DNA of 64,000 bases from Solibacillus sp. R5-41 (GTDB lineage: Bacteria; Bacillota; Bacilli; Bacillales_A; Planococcaceae). The stretch covers positions 302,001 through 366,000 of the forward strand of contig NZ_CP024123.1 of the NCBI RefSeq assembly GCF_002736105.1, read 5' to 3'. A program made the translations under genes and the position numbers. Shown piece after piece: positions 8,397 through 16,570 of this stretch (position 1 is its first letter; each line of letters opens with the position of its first letter). The notes under the pieces are model-generated. The model was not told where the DNA came from, ran no database searches, and worked only from the letters and a program-made list of their open reading frames with translations.

Positions 8397-8711
8397 ATGG
8401 GCTGGTTATTCGTAACGATTGCAGCGGTATGCGAAATTGTCGGAGTTGTTGGTTTACGCTTTTATAGCCAGCAAAAGAAATTATGGAATTTTCTGCTGTA
8501 TGTAGGTGGTTTTGGACTATCATTCTTCTTTTTATATCAATCATTTAATTATTTGCAACTTAGTATTGCCTACGTTATCTGGGTTGGTATTGGAACGATT
8601 GGCGCGGTAGTTATTAATATTATCTTTTTTAATGAGGCCAAAAATTTAACACGCATTTTAAGCATGGTAGCTATTGTCATTGGGTTAATCGGTCTAAAGG
8701 CAATGTCTTAA
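8397..8711 (+). CDS. Small multidrug resistance (SMR) subunit B
   Basis: 104 residues from the ATG at 8397, one base after the stop of subunit A and behind GGAGGAGG; the longer frame from 8373 is inside the previous gene. Four TM helices with the conserved Glu in AAVCEIVGVVGLRF, WVGIGTIGAVVINI in helix 3 and GLIGLKAMS at the end, all standard for SMR. Likely partner of the preceding subunit in a dual-topology exporter of cationic compounds. Confidence 0.87.
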   Translation: MGWLFVTIAAVCEIVGVVGLRFYSQQKKLWNFLLYVGGFGLSFFFLYQSFNYLQLSIAYVIWVGIGTIGAVVINIIFFNEAKNLTRILSMVAIVIGLIGLKAMS

Positions 8712-8802
8712 TAAAAGGTTGAGAGTGGGTAGCATTTTGCCGATTTTCCAAAGGAGCTATTCAGAGTAATGTGGACTTACAATGTTAAGTGAAATAAAGA
8801 AA

Positions 8803-8930
8803 TCTTCTGCAGATGTAAGTTTTCTATTTTAGATTCTAATAAAGTTTGAGCTTGTTTAGGCTGATTAAGCAGATGAGTTGCACAACTCTGTACGACTCAT
8901 CTGTATGCTTTGTGCAAGGCTAAAGTAGGA
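8803..8930 (+). repeat. Structured intergenic repeat, copy R1
   Basis: Shares a block with 54636-54760: GATGTAAGTTTTCTATT, then a TTAG..CTAA hairpin, GATTCTAAT, GGCTG.TTAAGCA.ATGAGT and CTTTGT.CAAGGC. In this copy an extra hairpin AGATGAGT/ACTCATCT is inserted. It fills much of the 334-bp gap after the SMR genes; no ORF is present. Confidence 0.65.
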
Positions 8931-9045
8931 GTGTACTACTGGTGCTTTTGAACAATATTTAACTATATTTATTCAAAGTTCCTAAAAGTAAAAAGTCAAT
9001 GAAGTGATTTTTAATATAGTCTGAATGCTATTTTATGTATTTGAT

Positions 9046-9681
9046 TTAAACAATCAAATCTTTTAAGTCTATATAAAATTCATATATAAAGTAACAACCA
9101 AAACCAAACAATAAAAGACCTGCAATGATTGAAGTCCATTTAATCATTTTTCGGTTCATTACTTTTCTTGAGAGTGAAACAATCGTTAATAGTCCAATAT
9201 CATGTAACAAAATACCTGTTAGGATTCCTAATGCCACAATTAAAAATTGATTGGCACCATTTCCCGAATAAGAGTCGGCTAAAACAGCCCCAAATACAGA
9301 AATCCAAAATACTAAATTCCCTGGTGAAACGGCTACTAATAGTCCGTTACGATATGTTGAGAAAAATGATTTGTTCACTTTTTCTCCTGCTAATGTGATA
9401 TCCTTATCTGCATTTTTGATAGAGTCATATGCAAGCATAAAGAGGAAGATGGCCCCAATAATCCATAGTGGCATTTGAATATATGGCAATGCTAAAAATT
9501 TTGCTACCCCTAAATACAGTGCAAGTATTAATACAACATCAATTGTCATACCGCCAAGCCCAACAGCCCACCCGTGCATAAATCCATTTTTTAATCCTTG
9601 TTTTGTCATTTCGACAGTAATAGCACCAACAGGCATTGCAATTGCTAAGCCAATCATGACATACGCAAAATACAAACTCAT
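9046..9681 (-). CDS. LysE family amino acid exporter
   Basis: 211 residues with six hydrophobic segments. Diagnostic N-terminal stretch: IGLAIAMPVGAITVEMTKQGLKNGFMHGWAVGLGGMTIDV, matching the LysE 'G...PGP...G...G...G...GD' layout, and VAVSPGNLVFWISVFG in the middle. Exports amino acids or related metabolites. The ATG at 9681 follows AGAGGTG. No regulator is adjacent; the 3' end faces the R1 repeat. Confidence 0.88.
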   Translation of the reverse strand: MSLYFAYVMIGLAIAMPVGAITVEMTKQGLKNGFMHGWAVGLGGMTIDVVLILALYLGVAKFLALPYIQMPLWIIGAIFLFMLAYDSIKNADKDITLAGEKVNKSFFSTYRNGLLVAVSPGNLVFWISVFGAVLADSYSGNGANQFLIVALGILTGILLHDIGLLTIVSLSRKVMNRKMIKWTSIIAGLLLFGFGCYFIYEFYIDLKDLIV

Positions 9682-9876
9682 TAAAACACCTCTTTCAAGA
9701 GTGAATTTTTCTTACATATAATTATAAATATTATTATAATTGAATATTTATAAGTTTTCAACTAGTTGGGAAATTACAGGGTACCGGTTCATTATTGTAA
9801 CTAAATAGATAAATTTAATTGAAAGGTAGGCTGTATTTTGATTCAGACGGATAGAAATCATAAAGAGGAGAATACA

Positions 9877-9948
9877 ATGATTATTCAGTCGTTGCATTAT
9901 CAACATTGTAGAAGAACTTGTAATCCATTACTAAAGGTAAATTTTTAG
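9877..9948 (+). CDS. Candidate leader peptide, 23 codons
   Basis: Too short for ordinary gene calling. The ATG at 9877 has a good Shine-Dalgarno (AGAGGAG, 9864-9870). The peptide MIIQSLHYQHCRRTCNPLLK... is basic and Cys/His-rich. It is followed at 9967-9988 by a GGGTTAA/TTAACCC hairpin and at 10020-10050 by a strong terminator, the classic layout of a translation-controlled attenuator, but the next gene has its own promoter. It may be an orphan leader or a free small protein. Confidence 0.4.
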   Translation: MIIQSLHYQHCRRTCNPLLKVNF

Positions 9949-9966
9949 TGAATAATTGCTCATTTA

Positions 9967-10050
9967 GGGTTAACATTAATTTTAACCCCAATCGAGCTAT
10001 ATATTCATAACTAATAAACAGCACTTAGGTATTGGCCTAAGTGCTTTTTT
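9967..10050 (+). terminator. Hairpin plus intrinsic terminator
   Basis: A 7-bp GGGTTAA/TTAACCC stem (9967-9988) is followed by a perfect 10-bp stem AGCACTTAGG/CCTAAGTGCT (10020-10045) and T6. It closes the short transcript carrying the 23-codon ORF. The rest of the 470-bp gap (9682-10152) is AT-rich with the LysE promoter side and no further gene. Confidence 0.75.
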
Positions 10051-10152
10051 ATGCAATCTTTTAGTTATTTTGCATGGATTCTTTGTAATAGCTGAAATAT
10101 AAAAAATAAGTATGTTATAATACTCGTCATTCTTATAGGAAAGGTGAATTGA

Positions 10153-12375
10153 ATGCACAACCAAATTTTTATTGTTTTTTTGTTTAGTTTACTAGTGATA
10201 ATGATCACGCCCGCATCAGCGAGTGTGTCAAAAAATATACAATTTGATGAGCAAGTTACCAATACGATTCTGACAGAGGAATACAGAGGGATAGATACGT
10301 ATTATTTTACAGTTCCCGAAGCAGGTGTCGTTACGTTTGATGCGACATACAGTGGTCGTACGTATAGCATCAGCTTGCATACTTCTGGCAAACTTAATTC
10401 GTATGTAGGTGGCTTTGCTGTGTCAGAAAATACCGAGATTCAGTATGCATTAAAAGCAGGTGAATACAAGTTTGAAGTAAGTGGAGCAAACGACACAAAT
10501 TACGACGTACAACTTCATTTTGAAAAAGGGGAGCATTACGATGCAGAACCGAACAATACGATGGAGACAAGTGCTGTCATTCCACCGAATACGATTATTC
10601 AAGGTTTTCCGCATTTATCAAATAGTGTGTTGGCAGACTTTTATAAATTTGAAACGACGGAACCTTCGAAAATTGTCGTTGAAAAAAATAATGCGGCAAT
10701 TTCTTTAAAAAATGAATATGGCTATTCACTCATTGAAAGTGATGAAACGCAAAAAGAGTTTACATTACAAATTCAGCCTGGTACGTATTATTTAGAAGCG
10801 TTAGGAAACCTTTATACATTTTCATATCGATTTGAACAGGTTGACCCGTATGTAGAAATGGAGCCAAATGATACCGTTAAGTTAGCACAAAAAATTAAAC
10901 TCAATACGGTTTACAAAGGGCGGCTAAGTGGACAAACCGATAACACCGATATGTATACATTTATAGTTCAAGAGCCGAGCTTAATTGATTTGAAGCTATC
11001 ACAAATGGAATCTGAGCCGTCGATTACGTTATATGATGAAATGGGGGCTCGTTTATCATCCGATTTATATTCTGGCACATACCGTGTCGCATTAAAGCCA
11101 GGCACATATACGATTGAAATGAAACGTTTTATGAAAGTTACATCACCTTATACGCTTGAATTAAAAGCAACGCCTGTGGAAAATACGTCGGTTAGTCCAA
11201 ATGATACGATTGAACTTGCGCAACCTGTTGCATTTGGTCAAGAGATACAGCAAGTGACGACAACGAGTTTACGGTATAATAGTTTATATAAAGTAGAGCT
11301 TCCTGAAGATGGGGTACTAACAGTTAAAACATCACATTTAGATAGCCGAGTCAGTTTGAGTAATGGAGAAAAGCAAAATTTTTATTTACATGAAAAGGGC
11401 ACAGTACATTCTGTAGGGTTACAAAAGGGAACGTATTATATGCGAGTTTTTGGAAGTGAACAGCCACGTAGCTTTGTTATTAATTATGAAGCACAACCGG
11501 TTGAATATGAAAGTAACGATTCGACACTTACTGCTCAAGTTTTACCAATTGCCACATTAACACATGGCTATTTACTACAACCGGATGATACAGACATATT
11601 CAAAATAAAAGTAGAACAAGACGGTGAATATCGTTTTAAGGTGAATAATTTAGAGCTAGAAGGCTACACAGATCCCTATGTTTATGTCGAAAACGAACAA
11701 GGTACGATTGTTTTATCTGGTTTTGTGAATGCCGCAAAGCAGGCGACATTAAAGCAGGGGACTTACTACATTGGCATTAAGTATGGTAGTACGCAAAATG
11801 CTTATAATATCCTTTGGGAAAAAGGCTATAAAGCCATATTTAAAGATGTGATCGTGTCATATCCCTATTTTAATGACATTATGGAACTTAACGCATTAGG
11901 GGTTATCAAAGGCTACGAAGATAAAACATTCAAGCCAAAAGATTTAATTAAACGTCATCATGTGGCAGCGATGCTCGTACGCTCAGAAGCTCCGAACATT
12001 CCAAAAAAATTGACGATGGAATTTAAGTTCAAAGATGTCTTGAAAAACCATGAAAACTATACGAACATCCATTTGCTTGCACAAGGTGGAATTGTCGATC
12101 AAAATGAAGCAGGCTTTAACCCAAATAACATGGTTACCCGTGCTCAAATGGCGAAAATGCTTGTTAATTCATTTGGCTTGACGTATAACAACGATGCAGA
12201 AATGAGAACTTTTAAAGATGTAGAAGACTCATCGTGGTATGCAGAATATGTAAAAATTTTAGCCTCACACGGCATTACAACAGGTTCGAATGGATACTTT
12301 AAACCGAATGAACCACTTCAACGTCAACATTTTGCAGCGTTTTTAGCGAGAACGTTAAAGTTTCAAGAAAACTAA
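10153..12375 (+). CDS. Cell-surface protein with PPC-like repeats and three SLH domains
   Basis: 740 residues. An N-terminal signal peptide (FIVFLFSLLVIMITPASAS) is followed by about four beta-rich repeats that look like bacterial pre-peptidase C-terminal (PPC) domains, each with an E-x-N-(D/N)-(T/S) entry (AEPNNTMETS, MEPNDTVKLA, VSPNDTIELA, YESNDSTLTA) and a GTYY/GTYT-type ending. The C-terminal 180 residues are three S-layer homology domains (ALGVIKGYEDKTFKPKD, AQGGIVDQNEAGFNPNN, ASHGITTGSNGYFKPNE), which attach proteins to pyruvylated wall polymer. No catalytic domain is seen. A -10 TATAAT lies at 10116-10121. Confidence 0.85.
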   Translation: MHNQIFIVFLFSLLVIMITPASASVSKNIQFDEQVTNTILTEEYRGIDTYYFTVPEAGVVTFDATYSGRTYSISLHTSGKLNSYVGGFAVSENTEIQYALKAGEYKFEVSGANDTNYDVQLHFEKGEHYDAEPNNTMETSAVIPPNTIIQGFPHLSNSVLADFYKFETTEPSKIVVEKNNAAISLKNEYGYSLIESDETQKEFTLQIQPGTYYLEALGNLYTFSYRFEQVDPYVEMEPNDTVKLAQKIKLNTVYKGRLSGQTDNTDMYTFIVQEPSLIDLKLSQMESEPSITLYDEMGARLSSDLYSGTYRVALKPGTYTIEMKRFMKVTSPYTLELKATPVENTSVSPNDTIELAQPVAFGQEIQQVTTTSLRYNSLYKVELPEDGVLTVKTSHLDSRVSLSNGEKQNFYLHEKGTVHSVGLQKGTYYMRVFGSEQPRSFVINYEAQPVEYESNDSTLTAQVLPIATLTHGYLLQPDDTDIFKIKVEQDGEYRFKVNNLELEGYTDPYVYVENEQGTIVLSGFVNAAKQATLKQGTYYIGIKYGSTQNAYNILWEKGYKAIFKDVIVSYPYFNDIMELNALGVIKGYEDKTFKPKDLIKRHHVAAMLVRSEAPNIPKKLTMEFKFKDVLKNHENYTNIHLLAQGGIVDQNEAGFNPNNMVTRAQMAKMLVNSFGLTYNNDAEMRTFKDVEDSSWYAEYVKILASHGITTGSNGYFKPNEPLQRQHFAAFLARTLKFQEN

Positions 12376-12401
12376 TAAAGTACGGTAACAAATTTAATTG
12401 C

Positions 12402-12442
12402 GTTTTACATATTAGAAGGTATTAATATGTAAAACCCTTTTT
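12402..12442 (+). terminator. Intrinsic terminator of the SLH protein gene
   Basis: Perfect 13-bp stem GTTTTACATATTA (12402-12414) with its complement at 12423-12435, followed by CCTTTTT. Confidence 0.85.
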
Positions 12443-12501
12443 AAGTGTATAATAAGTTACTTTAGTTTGAAAAATTATTTCATAAAAACTTTGTTAGTTT
12501 G

Positions 12502-12613
12502 TATAATATAAAAATAAATACAGTAAAATACAAGAGGAATACCCTGTTCTGTTCATGTTGACTAGGCTAAGCAAGCCTAGTTCTACTTACATGCGCAAAA
12601 CAGGGTATTTTTT
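12502..12613 (+). promoter_or_regulatory. Promoter and attenuator-like leader of the 62-codon gene
   Basis: A -10 TATAAT (12502-12507) is followed by a 70-nt extended hairpin: outer stem ATACCCTGTT/AACAGGGTAT (12539-12548/12599-12608), middle CATGT/ACATG, inner ACTAGGCT/AGCCTAGT. The outer arm runs straight into T6. It sits 25 bases ahead of an ORF, so it would terminate transcription unless opened or read through. Confidence 0.65.
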
Positions 12614-12633
12614 GTTGGAGGAGGAAATTATTT

Positions 12634-12822
12634 ATGGGAAAATTAGAAAAAGAGCGTGCAAATATCGCGATTATAAACCTAGAACGTTATGTTCGTCTTC
12701 TGAAAGTTGCAGTGGAACAAAATGAAATGGAACCAAGACATAAAAAATTGAAAGGTATCGTAACTTTATCATTTGAGGGTATTGATAAAGAAAATACTCA
12801 CACTACTGAAAATACATTCTAA
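12634..12822 (+). CDS. Small protein of unknown function
   Basis: 62 residues with a strong ribosome site (GGAGGAGG, 12618-12625). Helical and charged (KLEKERANIAIINLERYVRLLKVAVEQ), no membrane segment and no recognised family. The terminator-like hairpin in its leader suggests conditional expression. Confidence 0.6.
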   Translation: MGKLEKERANIAIINLERYVRLLKVAVEQNEMEPRHKKLKGIVTLSFEGIDKENTHTTENTF

Positions 12823-13258
12823 TTAGAATGAAAAATGTTTATTATTTGATGTATTTTAAATATTGATAAATGATTTATTATAAATAATTTGAATGAAAGG
12901 GATCTTACATAAGGGGATATTTTCCGTTTATCCAAGTATATGTGGTCTTTTAATAAAGATTGATAATTTATAATAAAGTTTGATAAAAACCTGTATGGAA
13001 TGCAGTTTTTTTTATAAAAGTCTCATACGTAACCAAAACGAAACGCACCATTTTGATCACTCTCTTTTCAAAATGGTGTATTTGCCTTGCGTTAAAAAAA
13101 GGATTGAATAGCATTTTTTAATCAAACTTAATTCCAAACGAACAGTATATAAAAGTACAAGTGAGTTACGTGTAATTGGAGAGATGGAGAGTTTTGAAAT
13201 GGTTGTATTTAAGTACTGAAAATAACACCAATTTAACACCAAAACTAAATTTTGACAC
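12823..13258. other. AT-rich intergenic stretch
   Basis: Nothing coding is convincing here. One 11-bp hairpin CACCATTTTGA/TCAAAATGGTG lies at 13046-13078; on the minus strand it is followed by a T-rich stretch and could be a weak second terminator for leftward transcription. A 79-codon minus-strand frame (13057-13296) starts inside the terminator of the RNA described next and is not credible. Confidence 0.5.
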
Positions 13259-13537
13259 AAAAAAACACTCTCACCAATAAAGGTGAAAGTGCCCATAAAC
13301 CATTGCTGGTATGCGCTTTATGTAATAAAGCCACATTGCCGTAGTTATTATAGAAAGTTTTAAACCACCACTCCTCAAAGTGGGTGTTCGCAAAAGTATT
13401 CCTGTCTATCCCAAGTTAAAAACCTGGGCGCGCCATTCGTACTTCGATGTAAAACTCCCTGTATAAGCATAAAGGTTAAAACTTAATATTCGTACGTACA
13501 ACGTAGCCTTAATGTAATAATATATTAACTTCTCGAG
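13259..13537 (-). ncRNA. Candidate structured non-coding RNA, family unassigned
   Basis: Read leftward, the RNA can fold with a long-range 12-bp helix P1 (13499-13510 with 13327-13338, three G-U pairs). Inside it is P2 (13474-13484 with 13355-13366, 11 bp, one bulge), then hairpins CCTTTATGCTTATACAGG, CCCAGG/CTTGGG (13410-13428) and ACCCACT/AGTGGT (13367-13385). A terminator (13266-13291) with T7 on the minus strand ends it. TTGACT (13572-13567) and TTTATT 17 bp later could be its promoter. There is no ORF in it. The architecture is not a riboswitch class I recognise; it is too branched for 6S RNA. Confidence 0.55.
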
Positions 13538-13595
13538 ATGCGCAATAAAGCCTGTTTTATAAAAAAAGTCAACTAATTTGCGGCCGTAGAAAATA

Positions 13596-14315
13596 TCAAT
13601 AAATAGCGTCTATTGTTAGGTTTTGCTGTGGTTCAAAGCGAATGGAATACTTTTCCTCATAATAAATTGGTGCGTAACCTTTTTTTCGACCATCACGATT
13701 ATCCACCTTTTCATACATCGCAACATAAGCAGAGCGGTAAAAAAGAGTACCCGCATCGATTTTTTTTTGAATATCCTTCACGGCCTGTAAAAATTGTTCT
13801 TCTGTTTCTCCATCATAAGCCATTTCAAAATAGAGCGTTGGAGCGACTGGAACGTTTACATTTGGGGTCCATTCGGGTGTAAATTGTGTAAATCCTTTTG
13901 GTACATCGATATCGTAGCTAAAATCCGTAACAATCGGGAAATCGGCTAACAGATTTTTTATATAAGACGTCCCAGCTTCCCGCCATTTCTTGGTCGTATC
14001 ATCATCAGCTGAATCTGTGTGAAGCATTAGGATTGTTGCCTCTGTTGGACGTAAGCCATGCCCAACATTAAGCGAATATGTCCAAGCATTGTTGTTGTCC
14101 CGAAACGTAAAGTTGAATAGGTAGGAGTTATCTTTAAAATTAAAATGTCCATCTCCAAGTGTGTAATTCCCGTTAGGATAATGCAATTGCAAATACTCTT
14201 CTGCGCTATTTTTGGCAATTTTTTTGGAAATGAAATTCCCATTAAAACTAACATATAAAAATACGACGCCGGCAATAATGACAAGGGCGGCAATGCGAAA
14301 AAACCATTTTTTCAT
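13596..14315 (-). CDS. Membrane-anchored hypothetical protein (YfjL-like, tentative)
   Basis: 239 residues from the ATG at 14315, chosen because AAAGGAA precedes it; the longer frame to 14492 overlaps the anti-sigma gene. One N-terminal TM (FFRIAALVIIAGVVFLYVSF), then an extracytoplasmic alpha/beta region with paired 'YSLNVGHGLRPTEATILMLH' and 'YFEMAYDGETEEQFLQAVKDIQ' segments. Resemblance to YfjL-type proteins is from memory only. It is the third gene of the sigma/anti-sigma operon, so it may be a regulon or sensing partner. Confidence 0.6.
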   Translation of the reverse strand: MKKWFFRIAALVIIAGVVFLYVSFNGNFISKKIAKNSAEEYLQLHYPNGNYTLGDGHFNFKDNSYLFNFTFRDNNNAWTYSLNVGHGLRPTEATILMLHTDSADDDTTKKWREAGTSYIKNLLADFPIVTDFSYDIDVPKGFTQFTPEWTPNVNVPVAPTLYFEMAYDGETEEQFLQAVKDIQKKIDAGTLFYRSAYVAMYEKVDNRDGRKKGYAPIYYEEKYSIRFEPQQNLTIDAIY

Positions 14316-14332
14316 AGTAAAATTTCCTTTCG

Positions 14333-14917
14333 TTATTTTTGATTGATCGTTGTTTTTTTTATAAGGTATACAGTCAATGCACCAAGAACGGCAAACAATG
14401 TATGAATGAGTGCCATCATTAAACCGCCTAAAGCTAGCTGCGTAAACATGGAGTAGGGGGAGGAATAATAGCCGATTTGGCCGGAATACCATGCATGCAA
14501 ACTACCAAAGGATTGGATACTGTCAAAAATTGCCCAAATGAAAATCGGGATAGAAGCCAACAACACCGTCAATACAAGGTTTTGATAAAAATAATACGTC
14601 ACTGCACCTAAAATGAAATACGATAAAATAAAAGCAAAACTTTCATTTAAAAGGGACGTATTCATCGCAAAAACAAAGGATAGGAGCACGAAAAGTATTT
14701 GGTAAATCGTTAATTTTACCTGTGCCTGATACATCATTTGTTCGGCTGATTTTTTAGGCTTTGGTAGTGTCGGTAACGTTTCAAATTCAATATTTGTCAG
14801 CTTGCTGCATTGTACACAAATAGCTAAATGTTGCTCCACCCATTTTTGAGTTTCTGATTGCAGTAAATTCTCTTCATATAATGGAAGTAAATCTTCAACA
14901 ATTCGACATTCGTTCAT
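14333..14917 (-). CDS. Anti-sigma factor with zinc-finger domain
   Basis: 194 residues. The N-terminus MNECRIVEDLLPLYEENLLQ...WVEQHLAICVQC carries the ZAS signature H-x3-C-x2-C, which in this family binds Zn and clamps the sigma factor. About four hydrophobic helices follow, so it is anchored in the membrane. It starts 3 bases after the sigma gene stop, which implies coupled translation. Confidence 0.85.
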   Translation of the reverse strand: MNECRIVEDLLPLYEENLLQSETQKWVEQHLAICVQCSKLTNIEFETLPTLPKPKKSAEQMMYQAQVKLTIYQILFVLLSFVFAMNTSLLNESFAFILSYFILGAVTYYFYQNLVLTVLLASIPIFIWAIFDSIQSFGSLHAWYSGQIGYYSSPYSMFTQLALGGLMMALIHTLFAVLGALTVYLIKKTTINQK

Positions 14918-14920
14918 CGG

Positions 14921-15406
14921 TTACTCCTCCTTTCGCTGTAGCTTAATTTTTGTACGGTGAAATAGAACACGAACATAATTTTCACTTTGGCCCATCAGCT
15001 CACCAATTTCTTTAAAGCTGAGCTCAATATAAATACGAAGGAGTACGACATCCTTAGCAGCTGGTTCGAGAGCATCGATTTGTAAAAGCAATTGCTCGGC
15101 ATCGTCCTTAAGTTCGACTAACTGCTCGGTCGTAAATGGAAGCAAACTTGATTTCGTCTCAAGCTGTTCGATTAAAGCTTTCTCATATTTTTTCGAACGA
15201 TAATATTTCTTTAATAAGTTATTTGCAATGCTAAAAAGCCAAGTCGAAAGAGTTGCTTCTCCACGATACCGATGAATATTTTTGCTGGCCTCATAAAAAA
15301 CATCTTGGGTTAAATCTTCTGCGGTTGCCAAGCTGGACGTTTTAATATAGAAGAAAGTATAGAGTTTTGGCTGCAACTCACGATATATTTGCTCTAAACG
15401 GTCCAC
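14921..15406 (-). CDS. ECF-type RNA polymerase sigma factor
   Basis: 161 residues from the GTG at 15406, behind a good GGAGG (15415-15419); an upstream TTG at 15433 would add nine residues without a ribosome site. Region 2 is TAEDLTQDVFYEASKNIHRYRGEATLSTWLFSIANNLLKKYYR; region 4 is LEPAAKDVVLLRIYIELSFKEIGELMGQSENYVRVLFHRTKIKL. It is controlled by the anti-sigma factor encoded next; the inducing signal is unknown. Confidence 0.9.
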   Translation of the reverse strand: MDRLEQIYRELQPKLYTFFYIKTSSLATAEDLTQDVFYEASKNIHRYRGEATLSTWLFSIANNLLKKYYRSKKYEKALIEQLETKSSLLPFTTEQLVELKDDAEQLLLQIDALEPAAKDVVLLRIYIELSFKEIGELMGQSENYVRVLFHRTKIKLQRKEE

Positions 15407-15477
15407 TTGGCACACCTCCATTTCTTCGTTCAACTCATTAGTACCATCATAAATTAATTCGTTACAAAAAATACAAA

Positions 15478-15512
15478 TAAAAAAAGCCTTCCTCTTTTAA
15501 TGGGGAAGCCTT
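15478..15512 (-). terminator. Intrinsic terminator after the YfbR-like gene
   Basis: On the minus strand CTTCCCC/GAGGAAG with one mismatch, followed by GC and T7. It separates the nucleotidase gene from the sigma operon. Confidence 0.65.
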
Positions 15513-15518
15513 CCGGTG

Positions 15519-16163
15519 TTAATCCTTATGGTGTTGTAAAATTTGATTGGTAAGCTGTGCAATATCGATCGTTGTTTTTTCCGAGATGACGTCTGCTAAT
15601 ATTTCGTTCTTGAAATAGAGCACACTCACTTTAAGTGGTATTTGAAGCAGTTTAGTTAGAGCAGTTTGATACATATAAACAAATTCTTGATCCGTATTGC
15701 CTCGCTTTAGTTCTGCGAAGGACTCATAAAACTGATCGAGCTTATCGGAAAATTCAAGTAAACGCCCTTCAATCGTGGCATCTTTCCCTTCTTTCATACG
15801 TGCTAAAAAGACATCTTGTAAATCAGGTGGAATTTCTTCATAGATAAACTTTTCCATCATTTTTTCTTCCACATGTGCAAGCATTTGCTTCAATTCGACG
15901 CTCGCGTGTTTTACGGGTGTTTTAATATCGCCAATAAAGACTTCGGCAAAATCGTGGTTGATTGTTTTTTCGTATAAGGATTTCCAATCAATTGAATTAC
16001 CCGCACGTTCTTCAAGTGTAGCAAAAAACATGGCATATTGAGAAACCTTCCAGGAATGGGCTGCGACATTATGCTCCTCATATTTAAAGCGTCCTGGACA
16101 ACGAATGATGCGCTCTAAATCATTTAAGCTTGTAAAAAATGCATGAATTCCTATAAAAATCAC
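15519..16163 (-). CDS. HD-domain 5'-deoxynucleotidase, YfbR-like
   Basis: About 211-214 residues. HD-superfamily metal ligands: EEHNVAAHSWKVSQYA and the HD pair in TINHDFAEVFIGDIKTPV, with a downstream Asp in LLEFSDKLDQF. YfbR-family enzymes dephosphorylate deoxynucleoside monophosphates. Start is uncertain: coordinates are given to the GTG at 16163, but that codon overlaps the Shine-Dalgarno (AAGAGGAG) itself. Family alignment (xGIHxFFxSLNDLERIIRCPGR) and normal spacing instead point to the ATA at 16154-16152, a non-canonical start, since no in-frame ATG exists. Confidence 0.82.
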   Translation of the reverse strand: MIFIGIHAFFTSLNDLERIIRCPGRFKYEEHNVAAHSWKVSQYAMFFATLEERAGNSIDWKSLYEKTINHDFAEVFIGDIKTPVKHASVELKQMLAHVEEKMMEKFIYEEIPPDLQDVFLARMKEGKDATIEGRLLEFSDKLDQFYESFAELKRGNTDQEFVYMYQTALTKLLQIPLKVSVLYFKNEILADVISEKTTIDIAQLTNQILQHHKD

Positions 16164-16311
16164 TCCTCTTCATTTGATTAACACCATTGTAGTACTCATA
16201 TTACCCGAAAACCAGTAATTCAAAGCATTTTAATGAATACTTTACGTGCGGTTTACATCCCGCTGTAAAAAATGCGTATTTTGCGCAACTCCCGTTACTA
16301 CCTACTATATT

Positions 16312-16344
16312 AAAAAAAAGACGCCCAAATGAATGAACGTCTTT
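16312..16344 (-). terminator. Intrinsic terminator of the YjfB-like gene
   Basis: AAAGACG/CGTCTTT stem (16317-16323/16338-16344), 14-nt loop, T-rich run on the minus strand. Confidence 0.75.
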
Positions 16345-16387
16345 ACATAATCAATTACGCCTCAGCAGGGGCTTCTGCTGAAACAAG

Positions 16388-16570
16388 TTAAGCTTGTACG
16401 TCAATTACTTGTCCTTTATAAGGGTGAGCTGCGGCAGTTTGCTGTGGTAGATCTTCCATCATTTCGATTACGCCAGCAGCGCCATTGTTCATTGATTTGT
16501 CTAAGATGCTCATTTGCAATGTTTGTTGAAGTGAAGCAAGTTGAGCAGACATCATAGAATTAATATCCAA
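16388..16570 (-). CDS. YjfB family protein (putative motility-associated)
   Basis: 60 residues, start TTG at 16570 behind AAAGGAGAGG. The sequence LDINSMMSAQLASLQQTLQMSILDKSMNN...DVQA matches the short YjfB family of Bacillales, often listed with SigD/motility regulons. Helical, no membrane segment. Function is not established. Confidence 0.8.
   Translation of the reverse strand: MDINSMMSAQLASLQQTLQMSILDKSMNNGAAGVIEMMEDLPQQTAAAHPYKGQVIDVQA

Noticed and set aside
13057-13296. 79-codon minus-strand ORF
   Set aside because: Its start codon lies in the terminator of the candidate RNA and its end in another hairpin; the composition is not protein-like.
13259-13537. 6S RNA
   Set aside because: Length and closing stem are suggestive, but several internal hairpins and a multiloop do not fit the single open bubble of 6S RNA. 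Kept as unassigned.
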